Assembly: GCA_947448025.1 (NCBI GenBank)
Contig: CANFLV010000010.1
Coordinates: 62,001-126,000 of the forward strand
Length of the DNA stretch: 64,000 nucleotides
Reading direction: 5' to 3'
From: Oxalobacteraceae bacterium
GTDB taxonomy: Bacteria; Pseudomonadota; Gammaproteobacteria; Burkholderiales; Burkholderiaceae_D
This document shows positions 38,419 to 46,707 of this stretch, in pieces (the first letter of the stretch is position 1; every line of letters begins with the position of its first letter). A model generated the notes under the pieces. That model saw nothing but the letters and a program-made list of their open reading frames with translations. It was not told where the DNA came from and did no database searches. The translations under genes were made by a program, and so were the position numbers.

Positions 38419-39732
38419 TCACTGCGCGACTCTTTTTCCCGTCGCGCCCACGCGCAAGGTCATGGCGGCAGCGATCAGCAGGCATACGCCCGCGAGCCGT
38501 ATGGCATTGCGCGGATCGCCAGCGAGCAGGCTGTTGAAAAACAGCGGCAAGCTCAGCATCTGCAAGATCATCGGCAGCACGATGAACATGTTAAAAATGC
38601 CCATGTAGACGCCGGCACGCTCCGGCGGAATGCTATCGGCGAGCATGACGTAAGGATTACCGAGAATGCTGGCCCAAGCCATGCCGATGCCCAGCATGGG
38701 TACGAATAGCCAGGCTTTTTGCTGTATGCCGGGCAGATACCACATGCCGATGCCGGCCATTGCCAGGCACAGCGCATGCACGTACTTTGCACCGAAGCGA
38801 CGCGTGAACGGCACCATCGCAAAGGCCGCAATGAAGGCCACGAAATTGTAAAAGCCGCCAATCTGGCCATTGATCAGACCAGCTTCTCGCAGTGCGACTG
38901 CGGCCGGATCGGCGCCGTCAAACATCGAGCGCGCCAGCGCCGGCACAATGTAAATCCAATAACACATCATGCCGTACCACTGGAACAGTTTCATCCACCA
39001 CAGTTGGCGCATGGTCTGCGGCATGTCGCGCACGGCATCGACGACTTCGGTCAGGGTCGCGCGTATGCCTGTGGGTTTCGCGCGCATGGCGGCGCTTTCT
39101 TCGGCGGACAGCGGCAGCTCCGGCGTCGACTGCACCGACCACCAGACCGTGGAGATCGAGAACACCGCGCCGATCATGAAGGCGATCACGGTCAGGTAAG
39201 GAATATTGCTCGAATTGACGGCGTTCTTGTCGAGGCCCCACATGACCAGCAGCGTCGGCGTGAGGTAAGCCAGCGTTTGCGCCAGTCCCGTGAAGGCACT
39301 CTGGCTGAGGAAGCCGATTGGATGCTGTGAGCTGTCGAGACGGTCGCTGACATAGGCGCGATACGGCTCCATCGTCACATTATTGGCCGCATCGAGGATC
39401 CACAGCAGGCTCGCGGCAAACCACAGCGTCGGGCTGAAGGGCATGGCCAGTAATCCGAGGCTGCACAGGATCGCGCCGATCATGAAGTAGGGCGTGCGCC
39501 GACCCCAGCGACTGTCGGTGCGGTCACTCATGGCGCCGATGATAGGCTGGATCAGCAAACCCGTGACGGGACCCGCCAGCCACAGCAGCGGCAGGCTGGC
39601 CTCGTCGGCACCGAGGAAGGCATAAATCTGCGACATGTTCGCTTGCTGCAGGCCGAAGCTGTATTGAATGCCGAAGAAGCCGACATTCATGTTCAGAATT
39701 TGCCAGAGTGTCAGATGGGGTTTGCTGCGCAT
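38419..39732 (-). CDS. MFS sugar transporter, probable sucrose importer (SuxC-like)
   Basis: This 437-residue inner-membrane transporter has about 12 membrane helices. The N-terminal pattern [34 protein letters not shown] and the loop [23 protein letters not shown] match the GPH/SLC45-type disaccharide transporters. A ribosome site AGGAA precedes the ATG. It is the last gene of the unit that begins with amylosucrase and sugar kinase, so it most likely brings sucrose from the periplasm into the cytoplasm. Maltose transport is an alternative, made less likely by the amylosucrase. Confidence 0.85.
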   Translation of the reverse strand: MRSKPHLTLWQILNMNVGFFGIQYSFGLQQANMSQIYAFLGADEASLPLLWLAGPVTGLLIQPIIGAMSDRTDSRWGRRTPYFMIGAILCSLGLLAMPFSPTLWFAASLLWILDAANNVTMEPYRAYVSDRLDSSQHPIGFLSQSAFTGLAQTLAYLTPTLLVMWGLDKNAVNSSNIPYLTVIAFMIGAVFSISTVWWSVQSTPELPLSAEESAAMRAKPTGIRATLTEVVDAVRDMPQTMRQLWWMKLFQWYGMMCYWIYIVPALARSMFDGADPAAVALREAGLINGQIGGFYNFVAFIAAFAMVPFTRRFGAKYVHALCLAMAGIGMWYLPGIQQKAWLFVPMLGIGMAWASILGNPYVMLADSIPPERAGVYMGIFNMFIVLPMILQMLSLPLFFNSLLAGDPRNAIRLAGVCLLIAAAMTLRVGATGKRVAQ

Positions 39733-39777
39733 GATTGCTTCCTGTCTCGGGGGAGGTATTTCTATTTTTTATGGGTA

Positions 39778-40731
39778 CTACTTCCAGCTCTTGGTCCAGC
39801 TGTCATACTTGTCCAGCGACGCGGGTACGGCGCCGCGCACTTCACATATCGCTGCGGCGAAATCATTGGCGCGTTCAAGGATTTTTGTCCATGGCCAGTC
39901 CTGCAGCAGTCCGGCCAGTACGACTGACGAAAAAGCATCGCCGGCACCGACCGTATCGACGAGCTGTATCGCACGCGCGACACCGCCGCGTGCATCGCAG
40001 CGACCATGCCGGTCAAAACTGGCGTAGCCGTCTGCGCCACAGGTGACGATCAGGCGCTCCAGCTTCGGGAAGCGCGCGATGAATTCGGCAATGACGGTAT
40101 CTGTCTGACCTGTCTGCCAAGTCGAGGGTGCGCTGGTGTGCTGCACATCGTCCCAGCTCAGCAGCATGGCCAATTCTTCTTCATTCACTTTCAGCACTGT
40201 CGAGGCCCCCAGTGCGGCGAGGACGATTTGCCGGTCGACCTGATTTGCACGCCAGTTCAAATCAAAATAAGTCGGCCCCTGATGCGTCGTGACCAGTGCC
40301 TGCCAGGTCTGGTGCGACGCGGCTGCACGCAGGGCGAGCGTGCCGAAGTAGAGCCAGCCTTGTGGCACCAGTTCGCGTTGCACGACTTCCAGCGCGGCCA
40401 TGCCGATCTGGTCATAGGCGCAGTCGTCGCGGATTGAAAATACATGACCGCCCGCTGCATCTGTTGCGACATCGACGATGCCGGTCTGGATGTGCGCCAG
40501 CGTCTGCAAGCCGGATTCGCGCATACCGTAACGGACGAATTCTGCGCGCACGGTCGCGGCTGCAGCGTCAATCCCGACGGCACTCAGGGTCAGCGGCTGC
40601 ATGCCGAAGGCCGCGAGATGACGCGCGACATTGAAGGGCGCGCCGCCGACGACCGGGCCGCTGCTGAATTGATCGACCAGCGCTTCGCCGAATACGGCAA
40701 TACGGGTCGGCTGGAACTGCGTTGCATGCAT
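39778..40731 (-). CDS. PfkB-family sugar kinase, probable fructokinase
   Basis: This 317-residue kinase has the PfkB N-terminal signature (AVFGEALVDQF and GGAPFNVARHLAAFG) and the C-terminal ATP-binding signature with catalytic aspartate (VDTVGAGDAFSSVVLAGLL). Its ATG overlaps the amylosucrase stop (ATGA) with AAGGG upstream, so the two are translationally coupled. Amylosucrase releases fructose from sucrose, which makes fructokinase the expected activity. Confidence 0.88.
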   Translation of the reverse strand: MHATQFQPTRIAVFGEALVDQFSSGPVVGGAPFNVARHLAAFGMQPLTLSAVGIDAAAATVRAEFVRYGMRESGLQTLAHIQTGIVDVATDAAGGHVFSIRDDCAYDQIGMAALEVVQRELVPQGWLYFGTLALRAAASHQTWQALVTTHQGPTYFDLNWRANQVDRQIVLAALGASTVLKVNEEELAMLLSWDDVQHTSAPSTWQTGQTDTVIAEFIARFPKLERLIVTCGADGYASFDRHGRCDARGGVARAIQLVDTVGAGDAFSSVVLAGLLQDWPWTKILERANDFAAAICEVRGAVPASLDKYDSWTKSWK

Positions 40732-42653
40732 CAGACTGTCCCTTCTACGTCCAGCCATAATGCCGCATAAGCCGGCAGCTCGACTGGATTACCGTGTGCG
40801 CGCTGTGGCGCGACAAGGTCCAGCGCGACTGCGCCACCGAGAGCGACAGTACATGGCTGCGCTGAAAAATTAAACAGTCCCACTGCGCGCGATCCGCGAC
40901 GCAGGCCCAGTACGCTGGCATTGCCAGTGGCGAACACACTCAAGGGCAGGGCGCTGTGCAAGACATTTTGATGCTGCCGGCGCGCCGCCAGCATTGCGCA
41001 CAGACCGCCAAACATCTGCCCGGTAATCGTCTCGCCTGCATGGCGCAGCGCGTAGGCTTGCGTATCGAAATACGGCCTGTGCAACTCGCGCCCGTCGGGG
41101 CCATTGCGGCTGATCAGTTCTTCTGCCGGGGTGTTCGCCTGCGCCAGTTCATCGCCCATGTAAATCAGCGGTACATCGCCCACGAACAGCGACAGCGCAT
41201 ACAGCAGCAGCAAACGGTCAATTGCCTGCACCTGCTCTTGCGGCGATGTTGCCGAGCTCAGTCCGACCAGTGCCGAGCCCATGCCATTGGTGCCATGCGC
41301 GACATCGGGTGAGCTGGCCTGGAATGCCGCACCACGCGCATAACTGCCCGGCAGCTCACCGGCAAAAAATCGCGAAGCCTGCAATAGCCGCGCCCGCTGT
41401 TCCGGGCCGCGCGCATCGAGTTCCGGGCGCAAGACATTCCAGCCAATGTCATCATGGCAGCGCACATAGGTCATCCATGCGCCACCGGCTGGCAGCGCAG
41501 GCGTATTGGCCAGTACGTCTGCGAGTATCTCGACTTTTTGTTCCGCCAGCGCGACCCAGCTCGCCGACATGAGGCTGGCATGATAGGCGATATGGCATTC
41601 CTTGCCGGCCTGCTCACCCAGGCCAAAATACGGCGGCAAATCGCGCGTAGGCATGATCGCTTCGGCTTTCAGCAAGACACCGGGCGCGGCGATATTGGTG
41701 AGGCAGCGCAGAGCCTGCAGAAGCTGATGCGCTTCCGGCTGGTTCATACAATTCGTGCCTTGGCGTTTCCACAGAAAGCCGGTCGAGTCGAGGCGGAAGG
41801 CTTCGACACCGTTATTGGCCAGCGCCAGCAAGGCCTTGCTCATTTCGCTGAAGACTTGCGGATTGGCGTAATTCAAATCCCATTGATACGGATAGAAGGT
41901 CGTCCAGGCCCAGCCCTTCAATGTTGGCACATAGGTGAAATTGCCGGGCGCGGTGTTCGGGAAAATCTGGATCAGATGTTCTTCATATGCGGCGACGTCT
42001 TCAGCCGAATCGAGCACATGGAAATAGTCGCGGTAGCCGGCTTCACCGGCCAGCGCTTTTTGCGCCCACGGATGTTCATGCGAGACGTGATTAAGTACGA
42101 AGTCGCTGCACAGGCTGATGCCGGCGGCGCGCAATTTTGTGCTCAGCGCGCGCAAGTCCTGCATGCTGCCCAGCGCCGGTTCGATCTCTTCGTAACTGGC
42201 CACGGCAAAGCCGCCATCGTTGGGCGCTGTGCCGGCTTTCAGGAAGGGCAGCAAATGCAGGTAGGTTACGCCCAGTTCCTGCAGATGCGCGATGCGCTCG
42301 GCCACGCCATTGAGCGTGCCGGCAAATTTATCGACATAGGTGCAATAGCCGAGCATGGGTGAGCTGTGCCAGCGCGGCTTTTGTTCGCGCTCGAGATCGA
42401 GCTGCCACAGGGCGTCCGGACGCGCCGCGGCGCAGTCGACGGCGCCGGCGGCCAGCGTCTCGAGCCAGCTGTTGATGGCAGCTGTTTCGCCATACACGCC
42501 CTGCAGGATCTCGCGCAGGCGTGGCCACTGTGCCTGTACGCGTGCGCGCACCACGGACTGGCGCGCCACAGGAAGCTGCGCGAGACTCTGCTCGAGCGCA
42601 GGTGGCAGTGTCAGTGGGCGGTGCAGGACGGCGTGATTTTCAACAGCGGACAT
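40731..42653 (-). CDS. Amylosucrase (GH13)
   Basis: This 640-residue glycoside hydrolase family 13 enzyme transfers glucose from sucrose to a glucan chain or to water, releasing fructose. The catalytic nucleophile is Asp289 (EAFRLDSTGFLWK) and the acid/base is Glu331 (LLKAEAIMP), near the positions known in the Neisseria enzyme. SDFVLNHVSHEHPWAQ and the later YVRCHDDIGW are the other conserved regions. There is no signal peptide, so it acts in the cytoplasm. No clear ribosome site precedes the ATG. Sucrose hydrolase is the close alternative, as in Xanthomonas SuxB. Confidence 0.92.
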   Translation of the reverse strand: MSAVENHAVLHRPLTLPPALEQSLAQLPVARQSVVRARVQAQWPRLREILQGVYGETAAINSWLETLAAGAVDCAAARPDALWQLDLEREQKPRWHSSPMLGYCTYVDKFAGTLNGVAERIAHLQELGVTYLHLLPFLKAGTAPNDGGFAVASYEEIEPALGSMQDLRALSTKLRAAGISLCSDFVLNHVSHEHPWAQKALAGEAGYRDYFHVLDSAEDVAAYEEHLIQIFPNTAPGNFTYVPTLKGWAWTTFYPYQWDLNYANPQVFSEMSKALLALANNGVEAFRLDSTGFLWKRQGTNCMNQPEAHQLLQALRCLTNIAAPGVLLKAEAIMPTRDLPPYFGLGEQAGKECHIAYHASLMSASWVALAEQKVEILADVLANTPALPAGGAWMTYVRCHDDIGWNVLRPELDARGPEQRARLLQASRFFAGELPGSYARGAAFQASSPDVAHGTNGMGSALVGLSSATSPQEQVQAIDRLLLLYALSLFVGDVPLIYMGDELAQANTPAEELISRNGPDGRELHRPYFDTQAYALRHAGETITGQMFGGLCAMLAARRQHQNVLHSALPLSVFATGNASVLGLRRGSRAVGLFNFSAQPCTVALGGAVALDLVAPQRAHGNPVELPAYAALWLDVEGTV

Positions 42654-42720
42654 AATGGATTTTTTTAAGTGATCGTTTCCGCGCTGCTGCCGCGTAAAAC
42701 CTGGTTCAGAATATCAAAAC

Positions 42721-42765
42721 AAAAACGGCTTCGGTGCAGCGCCTTGCGGAGCCGCACCGAAGCCG
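42721..42765 (-). terminator. Rho-independent terminator after the TonB-dependent receptor gene
   Basis: Read on the minus strand, a 12-bp stem (CGGCTTCGGTGC with GCACCGAAGCCG) with a 16-base loop runs into TTTTT. It begins 14 bases after the receptor stop codon and stands before the amylosucrase gene, so it may lower expression of the downstream enzymes relative to the receptor. Confidence 0.85.
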
Positions 42766-42778
42766 CTGTAACGCTACA

Positions 42779-45040
42779 TCAGAAGCTGTATTTCAGCGTG
42801 ACGCGAGTCGAACGTCCTGCCAGCGCGCGCGCTGCATGGCCGTCGCCTTCGATCTCGGTGTAAGCCAGCGTGTCAAATGCATTGTTCACACTGACCGATG
42901 CTGACAGCTGCTCGGTCAGCTGGTAGCTGGCGAACAGGTTCGTGACGGTATAACCAGGCATGGTGATCGTGTTGGTATTGTCGCCATACGATTTGGTTGA
43001 ACCGATCATGCTCGCACCGAGTTCCAGCGCGCCATGACGGTACGATGGTGTCAATGCGTACACGACGTCAGCCTGGCGACGTGGCGTCTTGCCGACTTCG
43101 CTCTTGTCCAACGACGCAGTGATGCTGGCATTGGTGAAGGTCAGGCCGCTGTTGATGCGGAAGTCGCCCATCTTGTAGCCGAGTTCGAGTTCAACGCCTT
43201 TGGCATCGTAGTCATTGGCGGTGAATTTTTGCGTCGTCGCTTCGTAGTTGCTTTCCTTGGTCTGCGCGAAGAACACTGTACCGAACACGCTCAGGTCACC
43301 CTGGCGATGCTTGACGCCGAATTCCTGCTGCTTTAACTGGTTGAATGCCGTTGGCTTGCCATTCAGTGAACCCGCTGCGCCGTAGAGCAAACGGTCGCCG
43401 GAGAAGTTCACGCCATCGCTTACACGTGCATACAGCGAAGTATCTTTGGAGAGCGTGTAATTGCTGCCGACGGTGTAAGCGGTCTTGTTGATCTTGTAGT
43501 TGACCAGATCAAGCGAAGCGGCGTTCCAGCTACCGGCCGACAGGGAAGTCGCGCTGGCGTTGGCGGGCAATGTGCCGGAAATTGTTTGGCCAGTGGCCGT
43601 CAATTCATTCTGGCGTACGCTCGCTTCCAGTGACAGCGGGCCATTTTCCCAGTTCACGGCAGCATACGGTGCTGTCGTTACATAACGTACGTCATAGGTA
43701 CGCGCGCAGCAGCCGCCCCATGTGCTCCAGCCGCTGGCGACCGGACCGCTGATGGTCGCGTTCTGACCTGTCATGCCGATGTTGTACTGATTCCAGAACC
43801 AGGTCTGGCCGAGATTTTGCGAGCCGCTGAACACACCGCCGGTCAACACAGCCTTGCCGCCATCGACATCGAAGCCTTTGGACAGCTTGATGTCGTTAAA
43901 CATGTTGTCCATGTTATCGATCGAGGTGTTGAACATCGTGCCAGTGAAGGTCTTCGCTGTACCGTTGTTGCCGTTATCAGCCGGGAACAGGGCCACGAAG
44001 CGGCCTGAGTTCGCGCTCTTGCGGAATTTCTCGTCGAGCGTCCAGCCGTCGCCGAGCTTGATACGCGCTTCGAGGCCGATCGAGTCGCTCAGGACGTGCA
44101 AGCCATCCGCAGGATTGGTGCTGACCAGGCTGCCATTACGATCGATCGTATTGTCGCGCGTGAGCGTTGGGTTGATGAAAAACGCCGTGCGTGGATCGAT
44201 GCCCTTGATCGTGTTGATGGTGCCATTGGTGACAGTCACCGGCACTGGCATGTACGACGGTGTCTTGTCGTCGAGGTGCTTGAAGTTCACGCGGACATAG
44301 CTGTCGGCGCCGAGTTCTTTTGTCAGGCTGGCTTTGAATTGGCCGCCGTCTTCTGCATTGAAGCCAGTCTTGTGCGGGCCGCCTTCGCCTTGACGCACGA
44401 AGCCGCCGAGGTTGAAGTACATGTCCTGCGCAATACGGCCGCCGTAGTTGAAGTCATAGCGGTTCAGGCGTGAGCCCAGACCCATGGTCACGCCAATGGC
44501 GTTGTCTGGTGCCTTGCCGCTCTTGCTGATGAAGTTGATGACGCCGCCCGGGGCATTCGATACCAGGGTCGATGCGCCGCCGCCGCGCACGACTTCGACG
44601 CGCTCGGTAGTGTAGTCAGTGCGCAGGAATTGATCCGGCGTGCCGAAGGAGACGTCGCCGAACAGCAGGACTGGCAAGCCGTCTTCCTGGAATTGCACAT
44701 AACGTCCGCCGCCGGCCGATACTGGCGCACCGCGTACGGTGATGTTGGCATTGCCTTCGCCGCCCGATGATTCGGCACGAATGCCCGGGACAGTGCGCAG
44801 CAGTTCTGCTGCATTGGTGGCGCCGCTACGGGCCAGGGCTTCTTCACCGATGGTGCTGATCGAATCACTCGACTTCATCTTCGAGCGCGCGATCGGCGAC
44901 GCTGTAATGACGATTTCATCGAGGTTTAATCCACTGCTGGCAGGGGCATTTTGTGCCCAGGCGGCGCCGATTTGCATGACGGCGAGGGCGCTGGCCACAG
45001 CGATCTGGGTTGGAACGATTTTTTTGTTGAATGTCTTCAC
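42779..45040 (-). CDS. TonB-dependent outer-membrane receptor, probable sucrose transporter (SuxA-like)
   Basis: This 753-residue outer-membrane barrel imports a substrate using TonB energy. The start is GTG with GGAG six bases upstream. It has a signal peptide (QIAVASALAVMQIGAAWA), a plug domain starting LDEIVITASPIARSK and containing AAELLRTVPGIRAESSGGEGNANITVRG, and a C-terminal barrel that ends in an aromatic residue (TLKYSF). Gene context with amylosucrase and a LacI regulator points to sucrose rather than iron chelates. It is preceded by a promoter with an embedded operator. Confidence 0.9.
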   Translation of the reverse strand: MKTFNKKIVPTQIAVASALAVMQIGAAWAQNAPASSGLNLDEIVITASPIARSKMKSSDSISTIGEEALARSGATNAAELLRTVPGIRAESSGGEGNANITVRGAPVSAGGGRYVQFQEDGLPVLLFGDVSFGTPDQFLRTDYTTERVEVVRGGGASTLVSNAPGGVINFISKSGKAPDNAIGVTMGLGSRLNRYDFNYGGRIAQDMYFNLGGFVRQGEGGPHKTGFNAEDGGQFKASLTKELGADSYVRVNFKHLDDKTPSYMPVPVTVTNGTINTIKGIDPRTAFFINPTLTRDNTIDRNGSLVSTNPADGLHVLSDSIGLEARIKLGDGWTLDEKFRKSANSGRFVALFPADNGNNGTAKTFTGTMFNTSIDNMDNMFNDIKLSKGFDVDGGKAVLTGGVFSGSQNLGQTWFWNQYNIGMTGQNATISGPVASGWSTWGGCCARTYDVRYVTTAPYAAVNWENGPLSLEASVRQNELTATGQTISGTLPANASATSLSAGSWNAASLDLVNYKINKTAYTVGSNYTLSKDTSLYARVSDGVNFSGDRLLYGAAGSLNGKPTAFNQLKQQEFGVKHRQGDLSVFGTVFFAQTKESNYEATTQKFTANDYDAKGVELELGYKMGDFRINSGLTFTNASITASLDKSEVGKTPRRQADVVYALTPSYRHGALELGASMIGSTKSYGDNTNTITMPGYTVTNLFASYQLTEQLSASVSVNNAFDTLAYTEIEGDGHAARALAGRSTRVTLKYSF

Positions 45041-45153
45041 GGGGATCTCCGACTTTTATAAGTAATGCTGATTCCACTGCCTTGCGAGTGAATCCCAGCA
45101 TGCGAATGGCTGCTTGGGCGCGCCATGGATCGGAAGATATGCGATTCCGCAAC

Positions 45154-45182
45154 TTTATGCAATCGTTTGCATTAAATTTCAA
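45154..45182 (-). promoter_or_regulatory. Promoter of the receptor gene with operator O2
   Basis: On the minus strand TTGAAA (45177-45182) and CATAAA (45154-45159) are 17 bases apart. The near-palindrome ATGCAAACGATTGCAT (45157-45172) fills the spacer and touches the -10, so a bound LacI-type repressor would block polymerase. Confidence 0.65.
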
Positions 45183-45376
45183 AAGGGATGCAACTATTTT
45201 GCAACAGAGGGTGCTGGCGCGGGTTTCCGGCGCAGGCGGCACTCTCCAAAAATTGCTGCGATGCACTACATAATGCCGCTATTTTGCTTGTTGGCCGGTG
45301 AATTTGTGCTGCTTGCCAGTAGAATAGGACGTCGTTCACGAACTTGATGGATTGTGGTGCTGTTAATGAAAATGGA

Positions 45377-45392
45377 TTGCAAACGTTTGCAA
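45377..45392. promoter_or_regulatory. LacI-family operator O1
   Basis: TTGCAAACGTTTGCAA is a perfect 16-bp palindrome with the central CG typical of LacI-family sites. It lies 142 bases before the regulator gene and shares its half-site with O2 at 45157-45172. Confidence 0.75.
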
Positions 45393-45518
45393 AATTTTGC
45401 GCTGCAAAACGTCCAGCGGCGAACTGCGCTGATATCAGGCATGGTTCCTGCGCTGAAGTGAGGTCCTCAAGCGGTGCGATCAATGGCAAAATCGCGCTAA
45501 CAAATTCTCCTTACTGAA

Positions 45519-46568
45519 ATGGTATTGAAGCGCATGGCATTCCCCGATCCAGATAAACGCAAAATCCAGATGTCCGACATCGCCCGTCTCGCCGGTGTGT
45601 CGACGGCGACCGTGTCGCGCGCATTGAATGGCAGTGAATTAATTAACGATGAAACCCGCGTGCGCATTCAAGAGCTGGCGCGCTCGCTGAACTATTCCAT
45701 CAACGTCCGCGCCAAGAACCTTCGCCTCGGCGATGACCGCACGATCGCGGTCGTCATTCCGCGCGATCAAGCATCGAAGCAGCATGTCTCCGATCCGTTT
45801 TTCCTTGGCATGCTCGGTAGCCTCGCCGATGCCTTGACGGACCAGCAGTACGACTTGCTCCTGTCACGCGTCGATGCCGACCATCTCGGCGATCTGGCGG
45901 CCTTGTACGACAGCGGTCGCGCCAGCGGCATCATCGTCATTGGCCAATGGCGCCATCATGACCAGCTCAATGAAATGGCGCTGCGGCGAGTCCCATTTGT
46001 CGTGTGGGGTGCGCAGCTGGCAGGGCAGCTGTATTGCAGCGTCGGCAGTGATAATCGTTCGGGTGGACAGCTGGCGACAGCGCACCTGCTGGGACTCGGG
46101 CGCCGGCGCATCGCCTTTCTTGGCGATACCGATTTGCCCGAAGTGGCGCAGCGTCATGAAGGCTATCTGCTCGCGCACCAGCAGCATGGCGTTGCTGTCG
46201 ATCCAGCGCTGCATATCCCTGCGCCCTTCACGGCTGGTGAAGCGCAGGCGGCGATGCAGGCCTTCATGCAGCACGGAGTAAAACTGGATGGACTGTTTGC
46301 TGCCAGTGACTTGATCGCCATGAATGCCATGGGGGTACTGGTCGGCCATGGACTGGACGTGCCGCGGGATGTGAGCGTGGTCGGCTATGACGATATCGAG
46401 GCGGCTGCGCATTGCCACCCGCCGCTGACGACGATCCGCCAGTCGATCGAACTGGCGGGCGCTGAAATGGTCGATTGCCTGCGTCTGCTCATGCAAGGCA
46501 AGCCGGCTGCGCCGCGGGTTCTGGCGACTTCATTGCAGATACGTCAGTCGAGCATCGCAGCCCGCTAA
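45519..46568 (+). CDS. LacI-family repressor of the sucrose locus (SuxR-like)
   Basis: This 349-residue regulator has the LacI helix-turn-helix near the N-terminus (MSDIARLAGVSTATVSRALNGSE) with the hinge-helix region, followed by a periplasmic-binding-protein-like effector domain (DDRTIAVVIPRDQ, GLFAASDLIAMNAMGVL and DVSVVGYDDIEAAAHCHPPLTT). It is divergent from the receptor gene and two matching palindromes lie between them. An ATG five codons later is an alternative start; neither has a clear ribosome site. The effector is probably a sugar derived from sucrose. Confidence 0.9.
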   Translation: MVLKRMAFPDPDKRKIQMSDIARLAGVSTATVSRALNGSELINDETRVRIQELARSLNYSINVRAKNLRLGDDRTIAVVIPRDQASKQHVSDPFFLGMLGSLADALTDQQYDLLLSRVDADHLGDLAALYDSGRASGIIVIGQWRHHDQLNEMALRRVPFVVWGAQLAGQLYCSVGSDNRSGGQLATAHLLGLGRRRIAFLGDTDLPEVAQRHEGYLLAHQQHGVAVDPALHIPAPFTAGEAQAAMQAFMQHGVKLDGLFAASDLIAMNAMGVLVGHGLDVPRDVSVVGYDDIEAAAHCHPPLTTIRQSIELAGAEMVDCLRLLMQGKPAAPRVLATSLQIRQSSIAAR

Positions 46569-46707
46569 AAACGGGCGCGCACTAAAGCGAGGCGTTTGCG
46601 CCTCATTTCGGACAGCGCGCCGCGACCATGCGCCAACAAGGCGCAAGCTCCAGCTGGCATGGTGTGCCGGCTTGATGCTTACTTTACCGCTGTCATTCAG
46701 TCTGCCA

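Larger units (their letters stand above)
45041..45518. other. Regulatory region between receptor and LacI genes
   Basis: This 478-base divergent control region contains no gene that I can support. It holds the receptor promoter and two palindromic sites listed separately. The expected receptor leader RNA is about 107 bases long. Confidence 0.75.
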
